DNA of 8,204 bases, from positions 1 through 8,204 of the forward strand of contig JBQCDV010000231.1 of assembly GCA_051960855.1 (NCBI GenBank), written 5' to 3'. Below are positions 1 to 4,770 of the stretch, piece by piece. The position numbers and the translations under genes were made by a program. Position 1 is the stretch's first letter; each line of letters opens with the position of its first letter. The notes beneath the pieces were generated by a model. That model saw nothing but the letters and a program-made list of their open reading frames with translations, ran no database searches and was not told where the DNA came from. Source of the DNA: JBQCDV01 sp051960855. GTDB lineage: Bacteria > Actinomycetota > Actinomycetes > JAJZTN01.

Positions 1-905
1 CCGCGATGCGCGAGGCGTGCGGCTACCCGATGGGCCCCTTCCAGCTGCTCGACCTCATCGGCCTCGACACCTCCCTGCAGATCCTCGAGACGATGTACGC
101 CCAGAGCCGGGACCGCCTGCACGCTCCATCGCCCCTGCTGCGCCAGCTCGTGGCGACGGGTGCGCTCGGCCGCAAGAGTGGACGCGGCTTCTCCAGCTAT
201 GAGAGCGCCAGCTCCGGGGCCAGCTCCGGGGCCAGCTCCGGCGCCGGTGTCGGTGACTCGTCCACCTCGGCCGCGCCGGGCTCGCCCACGGGAGGGAGTG
301 GCGAAGGAGCGCACCTCGTGGTGCTGCTCGACCAGGCCAACGCCTCCGCCACCGACCAGCTCGTCGCGCGGCTGCGCGAGGCCGGAATCGAGGCCGAGGT
401 GAGCCAGCCGGGCGAGTCCGCGACGGAGGCCGGCGCGCGGCTCGGAGTCGAGGGCGAGCTCGTCGGACTGCACCCGGTGCCTCGCCGCTCGGGTGGTGAA
501 GGAGACGGAGGGCTCGCCGTTGTCGAGGTCATTGCGACCGTGCTGGCCACCGATCCGGCTGTGGCCGCCGCGCGGTCGGCCGCGGCTGCCGCTGGTGTCG
601 CGGTCGTCGAGAGCCGCGACCGGGCAGGGTACGTCGTCGACGCTCTGCTGTTCCCGTACCTGAACGACGCCCTGCGGCTCATCGACGTCGGCTACGCCAC
701 GGCCGACGATGTCGACACGGCCATGACCAAGGGCTGCGGCTATCCCGTCGGCCCCGTCGCGCTACTCGACAGCATCGGACTGGAGCCGACGATGGCGCGG
801 CTCGAGGCCCTGTCCGAGGAGTCCCGCGAGCCGGGCGAGCACCCGGTCCCGCTGCTCAAGCGGCTCGTTGCGGCAGGACGGTCCAGCTACCGCGCCGGCT
901 CGTGA
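1..905 (+). CDS. 3-hydroxyacyl-CoA dehydrogenase, two-domain type, C-terminal part (5' end outside window)
   Basis: NAD-dependent oxidation of 3-hydroxyacyl-CoA to 3-ketoacyl-CoA in the cytoplasm (beta-oxidation or 3-hydroxybutyryl-CoA/phenylacetate-type pathways) is the family role. The frame is open to the left edge, and an Ala codon precedes the first Met, matching the DTAM-type context of the family, so the gene starts upstream and its main NAD-binding domain is not visible. Numbering from the Met at base 6, residues 1-65 are a 3HCDH helical domain (CGYPMGPFQLLDLIGLD, then GRKSGRGF). Residues 68-80 are an ASSG-repeat linker. About 100-200 resemble a shrunken Rossmann domain, and 210-295 are a second 3HCDH domain (LLFPYLNDALRLIDVGYA, CGYPVGPVALLDSIGLE). 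This duplicated layout resembles PaaH-like and actinobacterial 3-hydroxybutyryl-CoA dehydrogenases. Substrate length cannot be told. The stop overlaps the next start by 4 nt. Confidence 0.88.
   Translation, partial: AMREACGYPMGPFQLLDLIGLDTSLQILETMYAQSRDRLHAPSPLLRQLVATGALGRKSGRGFSSYESASSGASSGASSGAGVGDSSTSAAPGSPTGGSGEGAHLVVLLDQANASATDQLVARLREAGIEAEVSQPGESATEAGARLGVEGELVGLHPVPRRSGGEGDGGLAVVEVIATVLATDPAVAAARSAAAAAGVAVVESRDRAGYVVDALLFPYLNDALRLIDVGYATADDVDTAMTKGCGYPVGPVALLDSIGLEPTMARLEALSEESREPGEHPVPLLKRLVAAGRSSYRAGS
207..242 (+). repeat. Three tandem 12-bp repeats encoding an ASSG linker
   Basis: GCCAGCTCCGGG occurs three times head to tail (the last copy ends in C) inside the dehydrogenase gene. 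It keeps the frame and encodes Ala-Ser-Ser-Gly three times. It sits exactly between the first 3HCDH domain and the degenerate second half, so it reads as a flexible interdomain linker that grew by slippage. Copy number could vary between strains. Confidence 0.85.
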
Positions 906-1567
906 CGCCGGGACCCGTGGCCCACCCGCTGGCCCGGATCCTGACCGATGCCAGCCGTGGCGCCTATCCACCTGCGGATGGAGCCTGGCAACGTCTCCCA
1001 CCCTGGCGCCCGGGGGTGGAGGGCATCGTCGCGCTGACCGGTCATGCGTATCTGGCGGTGGGAGACGACGTCGCGGACGGCGTGCTCGAGGCCCTGCCCA
1101 TCGATGGCTTCGGCGGCGCGCACGACCCTCGCGTCATCCTGACGCTATGTGGTGACGGATGGATGGACAGCCTGGACGTGCTGGTCGCCGGGTCTGGGAT
1201 ACCGGCCGCCGAGCCGCTCGTCGCCCGTCCGGACTTGGCCGACCACCCCCGCGTCCGCTATGCCGCGGCGCTCCGGGACGACGTCATCCCCTACAGCATC
1301 GCGACCGGTCTCGAGCGCGAGGCAGGCGTGGTGATCGTCAGCCGCGGGATCGGCGGTCTCCGCGAGGTGAGCGTCGAAGTGACGCAAAGGTTCACCGGGC
1401 TCGGACGTCGGCTGCTGTCCGCTGCGCGCGGGCTGTGGCCCGAGGATGAGATCGCGGTCGCCGCCGTCGCCCCCGGCAACGCCGCCAGCCTGCGTGCGTT
1501 TCTGGCAGCGGGCTTCGCACCGATCGGCAGCGTGCAGGTCTACCGGCCGGTCCGCGGCCCCCAGTAG
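902..1567 (+). CDS. GNAT-family N-acetyltransferase-like protein
   Basis: A 221-residue protein starting at GTG within GTGA, so it overlaps the dehydrogenase stop by 4 nt and is probably translated by coupling; no good Shine-Dalgarno sequence is visible. The last 60 residues carry the GNAT acetyl-CoA-binding fold: R163-x-x-G166-x-G168-R (the Q/RxxGxG/A pyrophosphate loop), then the APGNAASLRAFLAAGF pattern (residues 190-205), typical of motif B where Asn and the following helix contact CoA, and a final beta strand (SVQVYR). The first 130 residues do not look like a standard GNAT half and may form a separate or degenerate domain. Family members acetylate amines, small molecules or proteins; the substrate is unknown. 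Overlap with the acyl-CoA dehydrogenase suggests co-transcription, but a functional link is only inferred. It ends 13 bp from the convergent FmdB-type gene. Confidence 0.75.
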   Translation: MTPGPVAHPLARILTDASRGAYPPADGAWQRLPPWRPGVEGIVALTGHAYLAVGDDVADGVLEALPIDGFGGAHDPRVILTLCGDGWMDSLDVLVAGSGIPAAEPLVARPDLADHPRVRYAAALRDDVIPYSIATGLEREAGVVIVSRGIGGLREVSVEVTQRFTGLGRRLLSAARGLWPEDEIAVAAVAPGNAASLRAFLAAGFAPIGSVQVYRPVRGPQ

Positions 1568-1580
1568 CCAGAGCAGCCGC

Positions 1581-1784
1581 TCAACCGCAGCAGCCGCCTC
1601 CGCAGCAACCGCCCGACGGCGTCGCGGCGGCCGGGCTCGAGGTGCCCGCGCGGGCGACGTTCAGGAGCTTGACGGTGTCGTCATGGCCGGCGGGGCAGGC
1701 CGCCGGGTCGCCAGCGGCAGACATCGGACGGTCGACCTCGAAGGTGTCGCCACAGGCGCGGCAGCGGAAGTCGTAGCGAGGCAT
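1581..1784 (-). CDS. FmdB-family zinc-ribbon protein
   Basis: A 67-residue protein with the characteristic FmdB N-terminus MPRYDFRCRACGDTFEV. Cys8, Cys11, Cys30 and His34 are the likely Zn ligands: a CxxC knuckle followed by C-x3-H, where many relatives have a second CxxC. The middle is short and low in complexity (TSSPAAATPSGG), and the protein ends in a striking Cys/Gly tail with Cys60, 61, 65 and 66. The founding FmdB was named as a putative regulator of amidase/formamidase genes, but most small homologues have no proven function. The ATG at 1784 is supported by the conserved N-terminus and by a TACCCT -10 hexamer ending 6 nt upstream, which suggests a leaderless mRNA. It is convergent with the acetyltransferase (13-bp gap). 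Confidence 0.88.
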   Translation of the reverse strand: MPRYDFRCRACGDTFEVDRPMSAAGDPAACPAGHDDTVKLLNVARAGTSSPAAATPSGGCCGGGCCG

Positions 1785-1790
1785 GGCAGC

Positions 1791-1796
1791 AGGGTA
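1791..1796 (-). promoter_or_regulatory. -10 hexamer TACCCT of the FmdB-family gene (leaderless)
   Basis: On the minus strand TACCCT fits the actinobacterial TAnnnT -10 consensus and lies 6 nt before the ATG at 1784. Transcription would therefore begin at or next to the start codon. No clear -35 box is visible; the inverted repeat at 1799-1813 occupies the area just upstream. Confidence 0.55.
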
Positions 1797-1798
1797 GG

Positions 1799-1813
1799 GC
1801 CGCTGTCAGCGGC
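1799..1813. repeat. Perfect 7-bp inverted repeat between the two small minus-strand genes
   Basis: GCCGCTG-T-CAGCGGC is a perfect dyad with a 1-nt centre. It covers the stop codon of the upstream minus-strand gene (1806-1808) and begins 2 bp upstream of the FmdB-gene -10 hexamer. It could be an operator in the promoter region or part of a short hairpin after the upstream gene. There is no following T-run, so an intrinsic terminator is unlikely. Confidence 0.4.
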
Positions 1814-2150
1814 GGTGGGCGCGTCTGTCGAAGCAGGCGCGGTGCCAGTGCCGGCGCGTCTCCAACCCATCACTGCCGAACGACGTCCCGTCGGCGCGCC
1901 ACGCGACCACGTGCGGCGTCCGTGCGGGGATCTCCTGCGAGCACCCCGGACAGCGGTAGCTCTTGCTCGCGTCCTGTCCCGTGACCGGCTGGACGATCCA
2001 CTCGCCGTCGGAAGCCTCCACGTAGCGGCGCATCCCGCCGACCCGCAGCTCGCGCGGCTGCTCGCCGTCCCCCTGACCGCCGCGTCCGCCGGGCCTGCCG
2101 GCGCCCCGCCTCGGTCGGCCCCCTGACCGGGGACGGTTGGAGCGGGGCAT
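1806..2150 (-). CDS. Conserved hypothetical protein with C-terminal Cys/His zinc-finger-like domain
   Basis: A 114-residue protein of unknown function. Residues 1-35 are a basic Arg/Gly/Pro-rich tail (MPRSNRPRSGGRPRRGAGR), probably disordered and possibly nucleic-acid binding. Residues 36-60 are a short ordered stretch with GEWIVQPVTG. Residues 65-106 hold a likely metal site: C67-x2-C70, PHVVAW with His80, and a RHWHRACF motif with His101, His103 and Cys106, resembling a treble-clef or zinc-ribbon arrangement. I recognise this architecture as a recurrent uncharacterised actinobacterial protein, often found beside an alpha/beta hydrolase as here, and sometimes labelled ATP/GTP-binding without visible support; no Walker motif is present. 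The frame stays open upstream to 2375, but that part runs antisense through the hydrolase gene. The ATG at 2150 fits a -10-like hexamer 7 nt upstream; an in-frame ATG at 2159 is the alternative. Confidence 0.72.
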   Translation of the reverse strand: MPRSNRPRSGGRPRRGAGRPGGRGGQGDGEQPRELRVGGMRRYVEASDGEWIVQPVTGQDASKSYRCPGCSQEIPARTPHVVAWRADGTSFGSDGLETRRHWHRACFDRRAHRR

Positions 2151-2157
2151 GGGGTGC

Positions 2158-2163
2158 ATTGTC
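2158..2163 (-). promoter_or_regulatory. Weak -10-like hexamer GACAAT of the Cys/His-rich gene
   Basis: GACAAT on the minus strand keeps the conserved A2 and T6 of the -10 consensus and lies 7 nt before the ATG at 2150, as in the neighbouring leaderless promoters. The first T is missing, so the match is weaker. If it is used, the alternative ATG at 2159 falls inside the promoter and can be excluded. Confidence 0.35.
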
Positions 2164-2170
2164 CCTTGGG

Positions 2171-2176
2171 TACCGT
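2171..2176 (+). promoter_or_regulatory. -10 hexamer TACCGT of the alpha/beta hydrolase gene (leaderless)
   Basis: TACCGT fits TAnnnT and ends 8 nt before the ATG at 2185. It is flanked by two direct copies of CCCTTG (2163-2168 and 2179-2184). With the opposing promoter at 2158-2163, the whole divergent control region fits in 34 bp. Confidence 0.5.
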
Positions 2177-2184
2177 CACCCTTG

Positions 2185-2928
2185 ATGAGCGCCCCGATCC
2201 GTGCCAACAGCGTCCTGCCGGCCCGTCGCGAGGACATCGAGCTGCACACTGCCGACGGCCTCACCCTCGTCGGCGAGCTGGCCCTGCCTCTGGAGGGTCC
2301 GCCGCGCGCGACCCTCATCACGCTGCATCCCCTGCCGACACACGGCGGCTTCATGGACAGCCACGTGATCCGCAAGGCGTCCTATCGGCTGCCCGCTCTG
2401 GCGGGGATCGCGGTGCTCCGGTTCAACACCCGCGGCACTTCGAGCGCGCGGGGCATCAGCGAGGGCGAGTTCGACAACGCCGTGGGGGAGCGCTTCGACG
2501 TGGCGGCCGCCATCGAGTTCGCGGAGTTCCGGGACCTGCCGCACCGCTGGCTGCTGGGCTGGTCCTTCGGCACGGATCTCGCGCTCATGCACGGCTGCGA
2601 CCCGGCAGTCGAGGGCGCGATCCTGCTGTCGCCACCGTTGCGCTACTCGGCTGCCGAGGATCTGCTGCGCTGGGCGGGGTCCGGCAAGCCGCTCCTCGCC
2701 CTCGTGCCGGAGCACGACGACTACCTGCAGCCGCCGGAGGCACAGCAGCGCTTCGCGCCGGTGGCCCAGGCCGAGGTCATCGGCGTCGACGGCGCGAAGC
2801 ACCTGTGGGTAGGCGAGACCTATGTCCGGCGGGTGCTGGACGAGATCGTGCAGCGTGTTGCCCCCGGAGTTGCCACGCCGCTGCCCACCACGTGGGAGGG
2901 GCCGATGGAGCAGGCCGACCTCGACTGA
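2185..2928 (+). CDS. Alpha/beta hydrolase (serine hydrolase)
   Basis: A 247-residue cytoplasmic alpha/beta-hydrolase-fold protein. An early strand (ATLITLHPLPTHGG, residues 42-55) supplies the oxyanion-hole HP region. FNTRGTSSARG (80-90) is the conserved loop after the next strand. GWSFG (125-129) is the nucleophile elbow with Ser127, the acid is Asp178 or Asp179 in PEHDDY, and the base is His206 in GAKHLW. The full triad is therefore present, and no signal peptide is seen. It resembles the small-hydrolase group related to dienelactone hydrolase and the carboxylesterase-like YsgA/YfhR proteins; the substrate is unknown. The frame is open from an upstream TTG at 2137, but that start would overlap the divergent gene; the ATG at 2185 is preferred because the TACCGT hexamer lies 8 nt upstream. 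The gene converges on the epimerase gene with a 23-bp gap. Confidence 0.85.
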   Translation: MSAPIRANSVLPARREDIELHTADGLTLVGELALPLEGPPRATLITLHPLPTHGGFMDSHVIRKASYRLPALAGIAVLRFNTRGTSSARGISEGEFDNAVGERFDVAAAIEFAEFRDLPHRWLLGWSFGTDLALMHGCDPAVEGAILLSPPLRYSAAEDLLRWAGSGKPLLALVPEHDDYLQPPEAQQRFAPVAQAEVIGVDGAKHLWVGETYVRRVLDEIVQRVAPGVATPLPTTWEGPMEQADLD

Positions 2929-2951
2929 GGCAGCCGCCGGCGCGGTTCCTC

Positions 2952-3446
2952 TCAGCGCACCGAGGTCTCCGCCGGCTGCACCAGTTCGACCAGTACACCG
3001 CCGGCGTCCTTGGGGTGCACGAAGTTGACCCGCGATCCGGCGGTGCCGCGCCGTGCCGTCTCGTAGAGCAGCCGGAGACCGCGCTCCCGCAGCACGGCCG
3101 AGACCGCCTCGACGTCGCGCACCCGGTAGGCCACCTGCTGCAGCCCCGGACCTCGGGTGTCGAGGAACTTCGCGATCGTGGACTCCGGCGACAGTGGCGC
3201 CAGCAGCTGGACGCAGGACCCCGAGTTGCCCACGGCCATCATCGCCTCGCGGACTCCCTGCTCCTCGTTGACCTCCTCGTGCGCCAGCCGCATCCCAAAG
3301 CTCTCGCGGTAGAAGGCGATGGCGGCATCGAGGTCGGCGACCGCGACCCCGACGTGGTCGATGGCCTCGAACAGCGAGGAGTCGAGCGGACGGTCGGCCG
3401 AGGGATCGACGGAGGCGCGAGCGGCGCCGTTCGGGAAGGTGGTCAC
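2952..3446 (-). CDS. mce: Methylmalonyl-CoA epimerase (VOC superfamily)
   Basis: Interconverts (S)- and (R)-methylmalonyl-CoA, linking propionyl-CoA carboxylase to the B12-dependent mutase. The 164-residue protein has an about 25-residue N-terminal extension, then two betaalphabetabetabeta modules: IDHVGVAVADLDAAIAFY (residues 29-46), VNEEQGVREAMM (59-70), SCVQLLAPL (77-85), GPGLQQVAYRV (99-109), and NFVHPKDAGGVLVELVQP (141-158). By comparison with the Propionibacterium enzyme, metal ligands should be His31, Gln80, a residue at 103/104 and Glu154; here 103/104 is Gln-Gln rather than His-His. The frame is open far upstream, through the thiolase gene, which is not credible. The GTG at 3446 is chosen because a TATCGT -10 hexamer lies 7 nt before it; another GTG at 3455 would lie within that promoter. 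It diverges from the thiolase-meaB operon. Confidence 0.93.
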   Translation of the reverse strand: MTTFPNGAARASVDPSADRPLDSSLFEAIDHVGVAVADLDAAIAFYRESFGMRLAHEEVNEEQGVREAMMAVGNSGSCVQLLAPLSPESTIAKFLDTRGPGLQQVAYRVRDVEAVSAVLRERGLRLLYETARRGTAGSRVNFVHPKDAGGVLVELVQPAETSVR

Positions 3447-3453
3447 GCCCCGC

Positions 3454-3459
3454 ACGATA
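3454..3459 (-). promoter_or_regulatory. -10 hexamer TATCGT of the epimerase gene (leaderless)
   Basis: TATCGT on the minus strand fits TAnnnT and ends 7 nt before the GTG at 3446, predicting a leaderless transcript. Its expected -35 area (about 3477-3482) overlaps that of the thiolase promoter on the other strand, so one regulator could affect both. Confidence 0.55.
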
Positions 3460-3497
3460 CGAGCGCGCACGCCGCGGCTGCGCGCCCGGGACGGCCG

Positions 3498-3503
3498 TAG
3501 GCT
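3498..3503 (+). promoter_or_regulatory. -10 hexamer TAGGCT of the thiolase-meaB operon
   Basis: TAGGCT is a common actinobacterial housekeeping -10 form. It predicts a start of transcription near 3509-3511, giving a leader of about 70 nt made almost wholly of the 21-bp tandem repeats. No good -35 match is visible about 17-18 bp upstream. Confidence 0.55.
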
Positions 3504-3507
3504 GGTC

Positions 3508-3570
3508 TCACTCACAAAGTCGTCTGAGTCACCCACAAAGTCGTCTGAGTCACCCACAAGGTCGTAGGAG
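3508..3570 (+). repeat. Three tandem 21-bp repeats in the thiolase leader
   Basis: Units span 3508-3528, 3529-3549 and 3550-3570 with no gaps. Each begins TCACYCACAA and ends in TCTGAG, or TAGGAG in the third. Units 1 and 2 differ at one base (CTC versus CCC). Unit 3 differs from unit 2 at three bases, two of which turn TCTGAG into TAGGAG, the ribosome-binding site. The array starts at the transcription start predicted from TAGGCT. No spacers separate the units, so this is not a CRISPR array. Confidence 0.93.
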
Positions 3571-3571
3571 G
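3566..3571 (+). promoter_or_regulatory. Shine-Dalgarno AGGAGG of the thiolase gene
   Basis: A full AGGAGG lies 8 nt before the GTG at 3580 and settles that start. Five of its six bases are the end of the third 21-bp repeat unit. It is the strongest ribosome-binding site I see in the window. Confidence 0.85.
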
Positions 3572-3579
3572 CACCCGCC

Positions 3580-4770
3580 GTGTCCGGATCCGTCATCGTC
3601 GCCGGAGCCCGCACCCCGATGGGCCGGCTGCTCGGCTCGCTCAAGGACTTCTCCGCCGCCGACCTCGGCGGCGTCGCGATCAAGGGTGCGCTCGAGCGAG
3701 CGGGTGTGCGCCCCGAGCAGGTCGAGTACGTGATCATGGGCCAGGTGCTGCAGGCCGGCGCCGGCCAGATCCCCGCCCGCCAGGCCGCGGTCAAGGCCGG
3801 CATACCCATGACCGTGCCCGCACTGACCATCAACAAGGTGTGCCTGTCCGGGCTCGACGCAATCGCCCTGGCCGACCAGCTCATCCGCGCCGGGGAGTTC
3901 GACATCGTCGTCGCCGGCGGCATGGAGTCGATGACGCAGGCGCCGCACTTCCTGCCGCGGTCACGCGAGGGTGTGAAGTTCGGCGACGTGAAACTGGTCG
4001 ACTCGATGTCCTACGACGGCCTCTGGGACGTCTTCACCACCCAGGCCATGGGTGCGCTCACCGAGTCCTGCAACGCCGAGCTCGGCATCTCCCGCGAGGA
4101 CCAGGACGCCTTCTCAGCTCGCAGCCACCAGCGGGCTGCCGAGGCGTGGAAGAACGGTCTCTTCGACGAGGAGGTCGTCCCCGTCGAGATCCCGAGCCGT
4201 AAGGGTGACCCCATCGTCTTCAAGGAGGACGAGGGCATCCGCCCCGACACCACGACCGAGAGCCTCGCCAAGCTCAAGCCCGCCTTCAGCAAGGACGGCA
4301 CCATCACGGCCGGCTCCAGCTCGCAGATCTCCGACGGTGCGGCCGCGGTCGTCGTCATGAGCAAGGCGAAGGCGGAGGAGCTCGGGCTCACCTGGCTCGC
4401 GGAGATCGGGGCGCACGGCGTCGTCGCCGGACCGGACTCCACACTGCAGAGCCAGCCCTCGCGCGCGATCAACAAGGCGTGCGAGAAGGAGGGCATCTCG
4501 GCCGGCGACCTCGACCTTATCGAGATCAACGAGGCCTTCGCGTCGGTCGCGATCAAGAGCATGCGCGACCTCGGCGTCTCCGAGGACAAGGTCAACCCGA
4601 ACGGCGGAGCTATCGCTCTCGGGCATCCGATCGGGATGTCCGGGGCACGGCTGGCGCTGCACCTCGCGCTGGAGCTCAAGCGGCAGGGCGGCGGCACGGG
4701 TGTCGCCGCGCTCTGCGGTGGCGGTGGCCAGGGCGATGCCCTGATCCTCCGCGTGCCCGCCCAGGCCTGA
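3580..4770 (+). CDS. Acetyl-CoA C-acyltransferase (thiolase)
   Basis: Condenses two acetyl-CoA to acetoacetyl-CoA, or cleaves 3-ketoacyl-CoA, in the cytoplasm. At 396 residues it has the usual length of bacterial thiolase II. The N-terminal half carries GARTPMGRLLGSL (residues 9-21) and the nucleophile Cys88 in NKVCLSGLDA, followed by VVAGGMESM. The C-terminal half has NEAFA, the catalytic His349 in GHPIGMSGAR, and the second catalytic Cys379 in CGGGGQGDA, so all active-site residues are present. LSGL after Cys88 differs from the GSGL of classic biosynthetic thiolases. I cannot decide between a PhaA/AtoB-like and a degradative role. The GTG start is fixed by AGGAGG 8 nt upstream. The stop overlaps the meaB start (TGATG), so both are probably one operon, divergent from the epimerase. 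This grouping fits propionyl-CoA/acetyl-CoA interconversion. Confidence 0.95.
   Translation: MSGSVIVAGARTPMGRLLGSLKDFSAADLGGVAIKGALERAGVRPEQVEYVIMGQVLQAGAGQIPARQAAVKAGIPMTVPALTINKVCLSGLDAIALADQLIRAGEFDIVVAGGMESMTQAPHFLPRSREGVKFGDVKLVDSMSYDGLWDVFTTQAMGALTESCNAELGISREDQDAFSARSHQRAAEAWKNGLFDEEVVPVEIPSRKGDPIVFKEDEGIRPDTTTESLAKLKPAFSKDGTITAGSSSQISDGAAAVVVMSKAKAEELGLTWLAEIGAHGVVAGPDSTLQSQPSRAINKACEKEGISAGDLDLIEINEAFASVAIKSMRDLGVSEDKVNPNGGAIALGHPIGMSGARLALHLALELKRQGGGTGVAALCGGGGQGDALILRVPAQA

Noticed and set aside
2151..2375. Upstream extension of the Cys/His-rich protein frame
   Set aside because: It runs antisense through the hydrolase N-terminus, whose codons are clearly the real ones.
2929..2951. 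Bidirectional terminator in the convergent gap between hydrolase and epimerase
   Set aside because: GAGG/CCTC ends flank a GC-rich centre, but the inner bases do not pair well and no T-run exists on either strand.
2154..3500. Long plus-strand open frame of about 448 codons
   Set aside because: The translation is Arg/Pro/Ala/His-rich with no domain. It shadows the hydrolase in another frame and lies antisense to the epimerase, as is common in high-GC DNA.
3508..3570. CRISPR-like array
   Set aside because: The 21-bp units are directly adjacent with no spacers and there are no cas genes; it is a simple tandem repeat.
3447..3923. Upstream extension of the epimerase frame, adding about 159 residues antisense to the thiolase gene, including a DFVGDSD repeat
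   Set aside because: The DFVGDSD heptads are just the 21-bp repeat read in reverse. The extension overlaps a clear thiolase gene and has no family similarity, and the GTG at 3446 has its own -10 hexamer.
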